NCBI GenBank assembly: GCA_963838795.1
Contig: CAWISL010000010.1
Span: forward strand, 372,001-436,000
Length of the DNA: 64,000 nt
Direction of reading: 5' to 3'
Source: JAIBJN01 sp963838795
Lineage (GTDB): Bacteria; Actinomycetota; Thermoleophilia; Gaiellales; Gaiellaceae
Notes under the pieces: generated by a model
The model's input: only the letters and a program-made list of their open reading frames with translations
What the model was told of the DNA's origin: nothing
The model's database searches: none
Translations under genes and position numbers: made by a program
In this document: positions 49,681 to 57,853 of the stretch, piece by piece
How the letters are laid out: each line of letters opens with the position of its first letter
Numbering within the stretch: position 1 is the stretch's first letter

Positions 49681-52600
49681 TCACGAGGCGACCTCCCTGC
49701 GCTCCTCCATCTCGGCCGGCTGGTGAAGCGGGAGCGCGACATGGAACCTCGTTCCGGCGCCTTCCTCGCTCGCGACCGTGATCTGGCCCGAGTGCGCCTC
49801 CACGATCGCCTTCGAGATCGCCAGGCCGAGCCCAGTCCCCTGGATCGCCTGCTCGGTCGCCGTGCTCGTGCGGAAGAAGCGCTCGAAGAGGAACTCCTGC
49901 TCCTCCGCCGGGATCCCCATGCCGCTGTCGCGAACCTCGAGGATCGCCTGGCTCTCGCCCGCGCGGACGCGCACGTCGACACGTCCGCCCTCCGGGGTGA
50001 ACTTGACGGCGTTCGAGACGAGGTTGTCGAGGAGCTGGGCGAGGCGCGCGCGATCCCCGGCCACCACGGGCACGGGGCTCGTCGCCAGCGTGAGCGTGAT
50101 CGCCTTGGCCTCGGCCTGGGGACGGGCCGTCTCGACGCTCTCGGAGGCGACCGCGCCGAGGTCGAGGGTGCCGACCTCCAGGACGAGCTTGCCGGCTTCC
50201 ACCTGGGCGAGGAAGAGCAGGTCGCCGACCAGATGGAGCAGCCGGTGTGAGTTTCGCTCGACGACTCCGAGGAACTGGCGCTGGTCGTCGGTAAGCTCGC
50301 CGGCTTCGCCGTCGAGGAGGAGCTCTGTGTAGCCGCGGATCGAGGTCAGCGGGGTACGGAGCTCGTGCGAGACGAGGGCGATGAACTCGTCCTTCAGGCG
50401 GTCGAGCTCGCGCAGGCGCTCGTTCTGCGCCGAGAGGTCCCGCTGCGCGGCCTCTGCGAACGCGCGCGCTTCCTGCTCCGCGGTCAGGAGCCGTTCGCGG
50501 TCGGCCTCGGCCTGCTTGCGCTCGGTGATGTCCTGTCCGATCGCCGAGACGCCGACGACCGTGCCCGCGGAGTCGCGGATCGGCGAATACGTGAACGCGA
50601 CCTGCACCAGGCTGCCGTCGTCTCGGCTGCGCTCCGTCTCGAGGTGGCCTACCCGATCCTCCGCTATCACCAGGAGCAGAACGCCGAGCGCCTCCTCCCT
50701 GCGCTCGGCCGGAACGAGCGTCGTGAGCGGCCGGCCGAGCATCTGCTCGGCCGAGTAGCCGAACATGCGCTCCGCTCCCTGGTTCCAGCTCGTGTAGCAG
50801 AGGTCGAGCGAGGCGCTCGTGATCGCGTCGCTCGACGACTCGACGATCGCGGCCAGGCGCGCTCGGGTCTCCTCCGCCAGCTTGCTCTCCGTGATGTCGA
50901 CGAGGAAGCCCTGCACCCACAGGGGCGTCCCCCGCTCGTCCCGCACGAGGATCGTCTCGTCGAGCACCCAGACGACGCGACCGTCCGCCGCGAGGTAGCG
51001 GTACTCGGAGCGGAGCGGCTCACCTGTCTCGCGCAGGCGCTCGGCGGACGCGAGCACGCCGGGGAGGTCGTCCGGATGAACGGCGTCGTTCAACAGGTTC
51101 GGGTTCTCGATCCACTCCCGCGCCGAGTAGCCGAGCAGCGCCTCGACTTGCGGGCTCACGTAGACGTTCCCCACCGTTGCGTTCGCCGGGCTGATGTAGG
51201 TCACGAGCGGCAGATGCTCGACCAGCGTGCGGTAGCGGAGCTCCGCCTCGCGGAGAGCCGCCTCGGCTCGACGGCGCTCCTGCAGCTCGTCCTGGGCGGC
51301 GGCGTACAGTCGGGCGCTCTCGAGCGCGAGGGTGGCGAGGTGGGCGAAGCGCGAGAGCAGGGCGATCTCCGCCTCTCCGAAGGTCTTGCCCGGGCGCTCG
51401 AAGGCGAGCCCGAGCACGCCGACGACCTCGGTGCGCGAGCGGAGCGGCACGCCGACGACGGCGTGAAGCTGCGAGTCTTCAAACTGCGAGAGGCGTCCCG
51501 CCCAGGCCGTGTAGTCCTCGACCGCGAGCGGCTGCCCGGATTCCCAGACCTGACCCGCGAGGCCATCCCCCTTGCCGATCCGCAGCCCGACGCTCTCGGC
51601 GAGCGTGCCGGTGCCGACGGCGACGCTCAGCTCGTCGCCCTCCCGCAGGTAGACGTAGGTGCTCCGGGTGCCCACCAGCTCGCCGGCCTTCGCCGCGATC
51701 CGTTCCAGCAGCTTCTGTGGGTCGAGCTCGTCGATGAGGAGCAGGGCGGTCTCGTGCAGCGCTCCCAGCTCCGCATGCTGGCGCTCGAGCTCCTCCTGGG
51801 CGGAGGCCTGTGGCGTCACGTCGACGAGGAAGCCCTGCGCGTGCAGGGGCCGTCCTGCCGGGTCCGTCGCGATCGTCAGCTCGTCCTGCACCCAGACCGC
51901 GCGCCCGTCCTTCGCGATCAGGCGGTATTTGATCGAGAAGGACTCTCCTGACGCGAAGGCCTGCTTGTGCGCGGCGAGCGTGTGCTCGCGGTCGTCGGGA
52001 TGAAGGATCTTGACGAAGAACTCGGGGTCGCTCATACATTCGAGCGGCGTGTAGCCGACGAGGTCCTCGATCTGCGGGCTCATGTAGATGCAGGAGCTCG
52101 TCTCGTCGAGGCGCGTGACGTACATGACGAGTGGCAGCTGCTCGACGAGGCTCCGGTAGTTGCGTTCGGCTTGGCTCACCCGCACCTCGGCCTTGTCCCG
52201 CTCCTCGAGCGCCTGGGCGAGCGCCGTCGCGTGCTTCTCGAGGCCCTTGTGGCGGTTTTCGAGAGCCCTCGTCACCTGGCGCAGGATCGGGAAGAGCGTC
52301 GCGTACAGGAGCAGCAGCGCGAGGCCGAGGGCGACGCCGGCGGGCGTCACCGTTTCCTGGATCTCGGCGGCCACAGGCTCGTATGCTTCGTAGACCTCGA
52401 GGATCCCGGCCGGCTCGCTGCCCTCGCCCGTCAGGACCGGCACGTAGGACTCGAACGCCTTCGCGTCCTCGCCCCCCGCTCCGGCGCTATGGGCATTCAG
52501 CGAGGAGACCTCCTGCCTCATCTGCCCCGCCAGCGGCTCCTGGAGCTCCGAAGGATCGTCCGTCCGCTCGCCGATCAGATCGTGGTCGGTGGCGTACGTG

Positions 52601-52917
52601 ACGATTCCGTCCGAGCTCAGGAGCTTGATCCGCAGGAGGTTGCCGACCAACTCGCGCTCGAAGAGGGCGTCCAGCTCGGCTCGGCGAGTTGCGGGCGCAG
52701 GGTCGGCGAAGTCGGCGTCCGTGAGCGAGGGCGCGGTTCTGGCGGCAAGCTCGGTCGCGTGTGCGGCGACCTGCTCGCGGCCGCGCTCCTCGGCCTCGCG
52801 GCGGATGAGCCAGAAGATCGCCACCCAGGCGAGCGCGAGGGCGATCGCGCTGTAGACGGCGAAGCGCAGGACGAGGCGCGGCGGCCTCTTCGGCGCAGGC
52901 GGAGCCGAGAGGGTCAC
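49681..52917 (-). CDS. Multi-sensor membrane histidine kinase (PAS-GAF-PAS-PAS-HisKA-HATPase)
   Basis: 1078 residues. Two membrane helices (about residues 17-37 and 190-212) flank an external sensor. PAS 1 (about 255-385), GAF (about 400-560) with coiled linkers, PAS 2 (about 590-690), PAS 3 (about 700-815), HisKA with SHELRTPLTSIRGY, and HATPase with NLVSNAVKFTPEGG, DSGMGIP, GTGLGLAI. GTG start. It could combine an extracytoplasmic cue with several internal ligands or redox state. 14-44 bp from the divergent PdtaS-like kinase, so both may share a control region. Confidence 0.92.
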   Translation of the reverse strand: MTLSAPPAPKRPPRLVLRFAVYSAIALALAWVAIFWLIRREAEERGREQVAAHATELAARTAPSLTDADFADPAPATRRAELDALFERELVGNLLRIKLLSSDGIVTYATDHDLIGERTDDPSELQEPLAGQMRQEVSSLNAHSAGAGGEDAKAFESYVPVLTGEGSEPAGILEVYEAYEPVAAEIQETVTPAGVALGLALLLLYATLFPILRQVTRALENRHKGLEKHATALAQALEERDKAEVRVSQAERNYRSLVEQLPLVMYVTRLDETSSCIYMSPQIEDLVGYTPLECMSDPEFFVKILHPDDREHTLAAHKQAFASGESFSIKYRLIAKDGRAVWVQDELTIATDPAGRPLHAQGFLVDVTPQASAQEELERQHAELGALHETALLLIDELDPQKLLERIAAKAGELVGTRSTYVYLREGDELSVAVGTGTLAESVGLRIGKGDGLAGQVWESGQPLAVEDYTAWAGRLSQFEDSQLHAVVGVPLRSRTEVVGVLGLAFERPGKTFGEAEIALLSRFAHLATLALESARLYAAAQDELQERRRAEAALREAELRYRTLVEHLPLVTYISPANATVGNVYVSPQVEALLGYSAREWIENPNLLNDAVHPDDLPGVLASAERLRETGEPLRSEYRYLAADGRVVWVLDETILVRDERGTPLWVQGFLVDITESKLAEETRARLAAIVESSSDAITSASLDLCYTSWNQGAERMFGYSAEQMLGRPLTTLVPAERREEALGVLLLVIAEDRVGHLETERSRDDGSLVQVAFTYSPIRDSAGTVVGVSAIGQDITERKQAEADRERLLTAEQEARAFAEAAQRDLSAQNERLRELDRLKDEFIALVSHELRTPLTSIRGYTELLLDGEAGELTDDQRQFLGVVERNSHRLLHLVGDLLFLAQVEAGKLVLEVGTLDLGAVASESVETARPQAEAKAITLTLATSPVPVVAGDRARLAQLLDNLVSNAVKFTPEGGRVDVRVRAGESQAILEVRDSGMGIPAEEQEFLFERFFRTSTATEQAIQGTGLGLAISKAIVEAHSGQITVASEEGAGTRFHVALPLHQPAEMEERREVAS

Positions 52918-52961
52918 GCCATTGGTTATCGGTGCGGCGAAACCCTTGCTTGAATGTCGAG

Positions 52962-54374
52962 CACGTGGATCGCTCCGCCCGCCACCTGCGTTTGCTGACC
53001 GAGACGATCGCGGCCGTGAACTCGACTCTGGACCTCGACGAGGTGTTCGAGGTGATCGCGTACAAGGTGGCCGAGGCGCTCGAGACCGACGCGTGCTTCG
53101 TCTACCTCTACGACGAGTCGGCGGACCAGCTCGTCCTGCGGGCGTCGTACGGCACGAGGGTCGAGGACATGACTCGGGTGCCGAAGATGCGCCCCGGCGA
53201 GGGCATCACCGGTGCTGCCGCGGACGAGCGCGCGCCCGTGATGATCGCCCGCGAGGCACATCTCGATCCTCGCTTCAAGCACTTTCCGAACCTGCGCGAG
53301 GCGCACTACCAGTCGATCCTCGCGGTTCCCATCCTCGCCCGCGAGCGGCTCGAGGGGGCGCTCAACGTCCGCACCGAGGCGCCGCGCGAGTTCAGCCGAG
53401 ACGAGATCGACCTGCTCATGGCCATCGCCGGCCAGGTGGCCCAGGCGATCGAGAACGCCAAGCTCTACGACCATGCGCAGCGGCGGGTCGCCGAGCTCGA
53501 AGCCCTCGCGGCGATCTCCGAGGCGGTCTCGGAGTCGCTCTACCTCGAGGAGTCCCTCGAGGCGATCGTGAACACGACCATCGAGGCCGTGGACGCCTCC
53601 GGCGCCGCGCTCGTCCTCGAGGACGGGACGATCGCCTGGCCCGAGGGTCGTCCGGGCGCGCACGCGGTGCGCTTTCCGCTGCGCTGGAAGGGGCGAGAGG
53701 TCGGCGAGCTCGTCTGCGACCGCGACACGCCGTTCTCGGACGAGGAACGGCGCCTCTTGTCCTCCATCGCGCGCCAAGCGGCCGTGGCGCTCGAGCACGG
53801 GCGCGCCGTGCTGCGCGGCGTCCTCGCCCAGGAGATCCACCACCGGGTCAAGAACAACCTCCAGACGGTGGCGTCGCTCCTTCGCCTCCAGGCCGCGAGC
53901 GCGGAGCCCATCGACCCCCGCAAGGCTCTCGGCGACTCCGTCAACCGCATCCTGGCGATCGCGGCCGTCCACGAAGTGCTGACCGAGCGCCGCGACGACG
54001 ACGTCGATCTGGGCGAGCTCGTCGACCGGCTGCGGTCGATGCTGGTCCAGGGGATCGGAGCCGGCAAGCAGGTCAGCTCACGCCTGGAGCCGGTCTCGCT
54101 CCACGGCGAACGGGCCACGGCGCTCGCCCTTGTCTTTTGCGAGCTGCTCGGGAACGCGCTCGAGCACGGCGGCGACGAGGTCCAAGTCAAGCTCGCGCGC
54201 ACGAACGGCCGCGTTCACCTGACCGTGGCCGACAACGGCTCCTGGAGCGACGGGTCCCGGGAGGGAACCGGCCTCTCGATTGTTCGCGCGCTCGTTCGCG
54301 AGGAGCTCGACGGCGAGCTCCTGCTCGTCTCGGACGGTGGCCTTCGCGCCGAGGTCGCCTTCCCGGCGCAGTAG
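52962..54374 (+). CDS. pdtaS: PdtaS-like sensor kinase (GAF, HisKA_2, HATPase)
   Basis: About 470 residues, no membrane helix. GAF domain (about 15-160) with ACFVYLYDESADQLVLRASY; a second GAF-like region (about 170-280); HisKA_2 dimerisation domain with EIHHRVKNNLQTVASLLRLQ, phospho-His about residue 293-294; HATPase with CELLGNALEHGGDEV and GTGLSIV. This kinase class partners ANTAR regulators (PdtaS/PdtaR, EutW/EutV), and such a regulator follows at 54556. GTG 52962 is chosen; GTG 52932 would add ten residues. Confidence 0.88.
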   Translation, partial: HVDRSARHLRLLTETIAAVNSTLDLDEVFEVIAYKVAEALETDACFVYLYDESADQLVLRASYGTRVEDMTRVPKMRPGEGITGAAADERAPVMIAREAHLDPRFKHFPNLREAHYQSILAVPILARERLEGALNVRTEAPREFSRDEIDLLMAIAGQVAQAIENAKLYDHAQRRVAELEALAAISEAVSESLYLEESLEAIVNTTIEAVDASGAALVLEDGTIAWPEGRPGAHAVRFPLRWKGREVGELVCDRDTPFSDEERRLLSSIARQAAVALEHGRAVLRGVLAQEIHHRVKNNLQTVASLLRLQAASAEPIDPRKALGDSVNRILAIAAVHEVLTERRDDDVDLGELVDRLRSMLVQGIGAGKQVSSRLEPVSLHGERATALALVFCELLGNALEHGGDEVQVKLARTNGRVHLTVADNGSWSDGSREGTGLSIVRALVREELDGELLLVSDGGLRAEVAFPAQ

Positions 54375-54555
54375 CGAAGTTGGAGACCATGGGCCCGGCG
54401 ACTACGAGTTACGCGCGCGACTCTGGGAGACCCACCTCCCCGACCCATGGCTCCAGCCTACTCCGGAAATGCGCGCGCGTGGCACGCCGAGCCGTGCCGA
54501 AAGCGCGCTGGGTGCCAGCGTCGTCGCGGAAGGCAGCCGAGCCGAGGAGAGCCGC
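54375..54555 (+). other. Gap between kinase and ANTAR regulator
   Basis: About 180 bp without a supported gene. It holds a nested hairpin: GCGCGC around 54470 with GCGCGC around 54503, enclosing GGCACG-CCGAGC-CGTGCC. No T-run follows. It may be a leader structure of the ANTAR gene; its hexaloop does not resemble those of the glnA leaders. Confidence 0.3.
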
Positions 54556-55128
54556 GTGAGGATCCTGATCGCCGAGGACGAGACGATCATCCGCCTCGAC
54601 CTGCGCGAGATCCTGGAGCGGGGAGGCTTCGAGGTCTGTGCGGAGGCTCGCGACGGCGAGGAGGCCGTCGAGCTCGCGCTCCGCGAGCAGCCCGATCTCG
54701 CCATCCTCGACGTCAAGATGCCTCGGCTGGACGGCATCGAGGCTGCCAGGCGAATCCTCGGCGAGCGGCCGATCCCGATCGTGATCCTCACCGCCTACGG
54801 CCAGGAGGAGCTCGTCTCCCGGGCGGTCGAGGCCGGCGTCTTCGGCTACCTCGTCAAGCCGTTTCGCGAGACCGATCTTCTCCCGGCAATTCACGCAGCC
54901 CGCGCTCGTCACGCCGAGCTTCAGGCGCTTCGGGAGGAGGCAGAGTCACTGGCCGAAGCCCTCGCCACCCGCAAGGTCGTGGAGCGGGCGAAGGGGCTCC
55001 TGATGGCTCGCGAGAGGCTCAGCGAGGACGAGGCCTTCGCCCGGCTCCGCCGGGCGAGCCAGGTCTCCGGGCGGCCGATGCGGGTCGTCGCGGAGGCCCT
55101 CATCGCCACGTTCGGCGAAGAGGGCTAG
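54556..55128 (+). CDS. pdtaR: PdtaR-like response regulator with ANTAR RNA-binding domain
   Basis: 190 residues. Receiver with ILIAEDETIIRLDLREILE, phospho-Asp about residue 52 in LAILDVKMPRLDG and LVKPF lysine. After a coiled linker comes the ANTAR domain, ALATRKVVERAKGLLMARER through EAFARLRRASQVSGRPMRVV. ANTAR proteins bind dual hexaloop hairpins in nascent RNA and prevent termination, often at nitrogen-metabolism genes. GTG 54556 has GAGGAGA upstream. Candidate RNA targets in this window are the two glutamine synthetase leaders. Confidence 0.93.
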   Translation: MRILIAEDETIIRLDLREILERGGFEVCAEARDGEEAVELALREQPDLAILDVKMPRLDGIEAARRILGERPIPIVILTAYGQEELVSRAVEAGVFGYLVKPFRETDLLPAIHAARARHAELQALREEAESLAEALATRKVVERAKGLLMARERLSEDEAFARLRRASQVSGRPMRVVAEALIATFGEEG

Positions 55129-55132
55129 GCGA

Positions 55133-55735
55133 CTAGGGCCAGGACTGCCGCTCGGGGTGGCGGTCGAGCGGGCCGCCGTCGTAACAGTCGCTCGAGCGAT
55201 AATCCGCGGGGAGCACCGGCTGCACTTCGCGCACGATGTACGAGGCGATCGCCAGCGCGTCGTCTCTCCGGGCGCCGAGGCGCATCGCCGTCTCGGCGTT
55301 CGTCTGCAGCGCGTAGCACTGGGTCACGGCCTCGTCCCTGACTCCAGCGAGATGCCAGGCCTCGTGGGAGAGCACATTGACGGCGATCGCCGCGTCGCGG
55401 ACGTCGCGCGGGCATGCCCGCTCCCGGGCGAGGCAACTCAAGCCCCCGATGCCCCCGTGGAGGAACTCGCGGAGCGTCGAGCATGTCTGGCCGGAGAGCT
55501 TCGCCTCGTCTGCAGGCTTGCCCTCGGGTGAGAAGAGGACCGACCCGTCCTGCGCTGAGGCCTCCGTCAGGGAGGCGAGCGTCCCGGGGCACGCGATCCG
55601 AACGTGCCGGCCCGCGATGACGGTGGCGATACCGGCCAGCTCGGCCTCGTCGGCCTGCAGGGTGCGATGCGGTCCCATGTAGAAGCCGAGCGCAGCAAGC
55701 GCTGCGAGGCAGGCGAGGATCCGCGTCGCCGTCAT
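55133..55735 (-). CDS. Secreted protein with HExxH-type metallopeptidase motif
   Basis: 200 residues. Signal-type N-terminus MTATRILACLAALAALGFYM, then a domain with at least six Cys (e.g. RIACPGTL, GQTCSTL, GLSCLARERACP, SDCYDG) and VLSHEAWHLAGVRDEA, a zinc-peptidase-like HEAWH motif. The third ligand could be in RDEAVTQCYALQTNAE. Family not recognised. Length and Cys pairs suggest a small exported, disulfide-bonded protein. Convergent with the ANTAR regulator. Confidence 0.7.
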   Translation of the reverse strand: MTATRILACLAALAALGFYMGPHRTLQADEAELAGIATVIAGRHVRIACPGTLASLTEASAQDGSVLFSPEGKPADEAKLSGQTCSTLREFLHGGIGGLSCLARERACPRDVRDAAIAVNVLSHEAWHLAGVRDEAVTQCYALQTNAETAMRLGARRDDALAIASYIVREVQPVLPADYRSSDCYDGGPLDRHPERQSWP

Positions 55736-55830
55736 GCCCAGGGAGGTCGGCACGCGCGGCCGCTCCCTTGAGCTAGGAGGGTATGACGACCATCGCACCC
55801 CTGCGACGACCGACGTTCCGCCAAACCCCG

Positions 55831-57705
55831 CTAGGACGAGGGGCCTGCCACCTCCTCGAGGAGGGTCTCCCACCGCGCGAGGAGGGCCTGGAGGTCCTGC
55901 CGAGCGCGCGCATGCGCGGCGATCGTCTCAGTGTCCGTCCAGTCCTCCGCGAGCTTCTCCTCGAGCCGGGCGACCTCGCGCTCCGAGCGCTCGATCTCCG
56001 CTTCGATCTCGGCAAGCCGGTCCGGCTCGGCTCGCAGCTTCGGGGTGGGCCTGGGCTTCGGCTGCTTCGCGGTCGGCTCGGGCGCCGGCGCCGGGGCATC
56101 CCGCTCCTCCCGCGCGCGGACGAGGTCGGCCCAGCCCCCGTCGTACACCCTGATCGTCCCCTCCTCGATCGCCGCCGTGCGCTGTGCGACGGCGTCGATC
56201 AGCGCGCGGTCGTGGGAGACCAGGAGCACGGTGCCCGCGAAGCCCTCGAGAGCCGCCTCGAGCGTCTCCCGCGAGTCGAGATCGAGGTGGTTCGTCGGCT
56301 CGTCGAGCACGAGGAAGTTTGCTCCGGAGGTGACCAGGACGGCGAGGCCCAGCCGCCGACGCTCGCCGCCGGAGAGGTCTCGCACCTGTTTCATGTGCGC
56401 CTCCCAGCCCGAGAAGAGGAAGCGCCCGAGGAGCATCTGCGCCTGCGGCCTGGTGAGTCCGGTCATCGCCTGGACGCAGTCGAGCACGCTCCCACGCTCG
56501 TCCAGCTCGAGCCCGTGCTGGGAGAAGTAGCCGACCTCGACGCCGTGACCCAGCTTGAAGTCCCCGGCCACTGCGTGCTCCAGGAGGGTCGTCTTGCCAC
56601 TCCCGTTCGGGCCGACGAGCGCGACGTGGTCTCCGCGCTCGAGAGCGAAGCTGACGTCGTCGAGCAGCGCGCGTCCGGCCACCTCGACGGTGTCGTGCTC
56701 CAGGACGAGGACGTCGCGGCCGCTCCGCTTCGGCTGTGCGAAGTCGAAGCCGAGCCCGCGAGTCCTGCGCATGAGAAGCGCCGCCTCGGACGCTGCCTCG
56801 TCCTTCTCCTTCGTCAGGCGGCCGATCTGGGTCAGCTTCGCCTGAGCCTGCTTGGCCTTGTTCTTCTTGTAGCGGAAGCGCGCGACGAAGCGCTCCAGCC
56901 TCGCGATGTCGACGGCGACGCGGTCGGCGGTCTTCTGCGCGTGCGCCGCGCGTTGCGCCTTCTCCAGGCGCCAAACGTGCCACGGCCCGGGAAAGTAGGT
57001 CGCACGTCCGGCCTCGAGCTCGAGCGTGGCGTTGGTCACCGCCTCGAGGAACCAGCGGTCGTGCGCGACGACGATGCAGGCGGCGTCCAGCCCGGCCAGC
57101 TCGCGCTCGAGCCACTCGAGGCTCGCCACGTCGAGGTGGTTCGTGGGCTCGTCGAGCAGGATGAGATCGGGATCGCCCGCGAGCGCCCGCGCCAGCGAGG
57201 CGCGCGTGATCTCACCGCCGGAGAACGTGGTGAGCTGCCGGTCGAAGTCGTCGTCGTGAAAGCCGAGGCCGCGGGCGACGGCGCCGATGTGGTCTCGCCA
57301 TCCGTAGCCGCCGGCGTGCTCGAGGCGAGCCTGGGCGCGCGCGTAGGCGGCGAGCGTCGCAGCGTCGTCCCGGCCCCCGGCCATCGCTTGCTCGAGAGCG
57401 GTCAGCTCGCGCTCGGTCGCGAGAAGATCCGACGCTCCGGAGAGGACGTACTCGCGCAGGCTCAGCGCCCGGCCGAGCGGAGGTCGCTGGTCGTGGAGGG
57501 CGACGCGCGTCCCCTTTTCGACCACCAGCTCTCCGCCTTCGATCGAGGTCTCGCCCATGAGCATGCGGAGGAGGGTGGTCTTGCCGGCGCCGTTCGGGCC
57601 GGCGAGCGCGAGCCGGTCACGGCGCTCCAGCTTGAACGAGACCCCCTCGAAGAGAAGGTCGCCCGCGAACTCCTTGCGCAAATTGGAGGCGATCACCACG
57701 GCCAT
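55831..57705 (-). CDS. ABC-F family ATPase (ribosome-associated or resistance type)
   Basis: 624 residues, soluble. Two ATPase domains: first with GPNGAGKTT, TFSGGEITRASLARAL, LILLDEPTNHLD; second with GPNGSGKTT, DLSGGERRRLGLAVL, FLVLDEPTNHLD. The linker (about 240-315) is rich in charged residues, RFVARFRYKKNKAKQAQAKL, the P-site tRNA interaction motif region. A coiled-coil tail follows a Pro/Lys hinge. No membrane partner. Acts on the ribosome, as translation factor or antibiotic protection; which cannot be decided. Confidence 0.92.
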   Translation of the reverse strand: MAVVIASNLRKEFAGDLLFEGVSFKLERRDRLALAGPNGAGKTTLLRMLMGETSIEGGELVVEKGTRVALHDQRPPLGRALSLREYVLSGASDLLATERELTALEQAMAGGRDDAATLAAYARAQARLEHAGGYGWRDHIGAVARGLGFHDDDFDRQLTTFSGGEITRASLARALAGDPDLILLDEPTNHLDVASLEWLERELAGLDAACIVVAHDRWFLEAVTNATLELEAGRATYFPGPWHVWRLEKAQRAAHAQKTADRVAVDIARLERFVARFRYKKNKAKQAQAKLTQIGRLTKEKDEAASEAALLMRRTRGLGFDFAQPKRSGRDVLVLEHDTVEVAGRALLDDVSFALERGDHVALVGPNGSGKTTLLEHAVAGDFKLGHGVEVGYFSQHGLELDERGSVLDCVQAMTGLTRPQAQMLLGRFLFSGWEAHMKQVRDLSGGERRRLGLAVLVTSGANFLVLDEPTNHLDLDSRETLEAALEGFAGTVLLVSHDRALIDAVAQRTAAIEEGTIRVYDGGWADLVRAREERDAPAPAPEPTAKQPKPRPTPKLRAEPDRLAEIEAEIERSEREVARLEEKLAEDWTDTETIAAHARARQDLQALLARWETLLEEVAGPSS

Positions 57706-57840
57706 GCCCGCATGGTGGCACGGCCGGACGCATGGGTGCGCTACGCGGAGGCGGCCACCGCCTCACCGCTGGCGCGCTCGGCGCCGAGGGCGAGGCTCGC
57801 CTTCGCGGTCACCAGGTGCGTGGCGGTGGGGCTACCGGGG

Positions 57841-57846
57841 TAGGAT
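57841..57846 (+). promoter_or_regulatory. Candidate -10 element (TAGGAT) of the pentose-phosphate operon
   Basis: 7 nt before the ATG at 57854. Supports that start over the ATG at 57845, which lies inside the hexamer region. Confidence 0.4.
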
Positions 57847-57853
57847 GGCCGCC

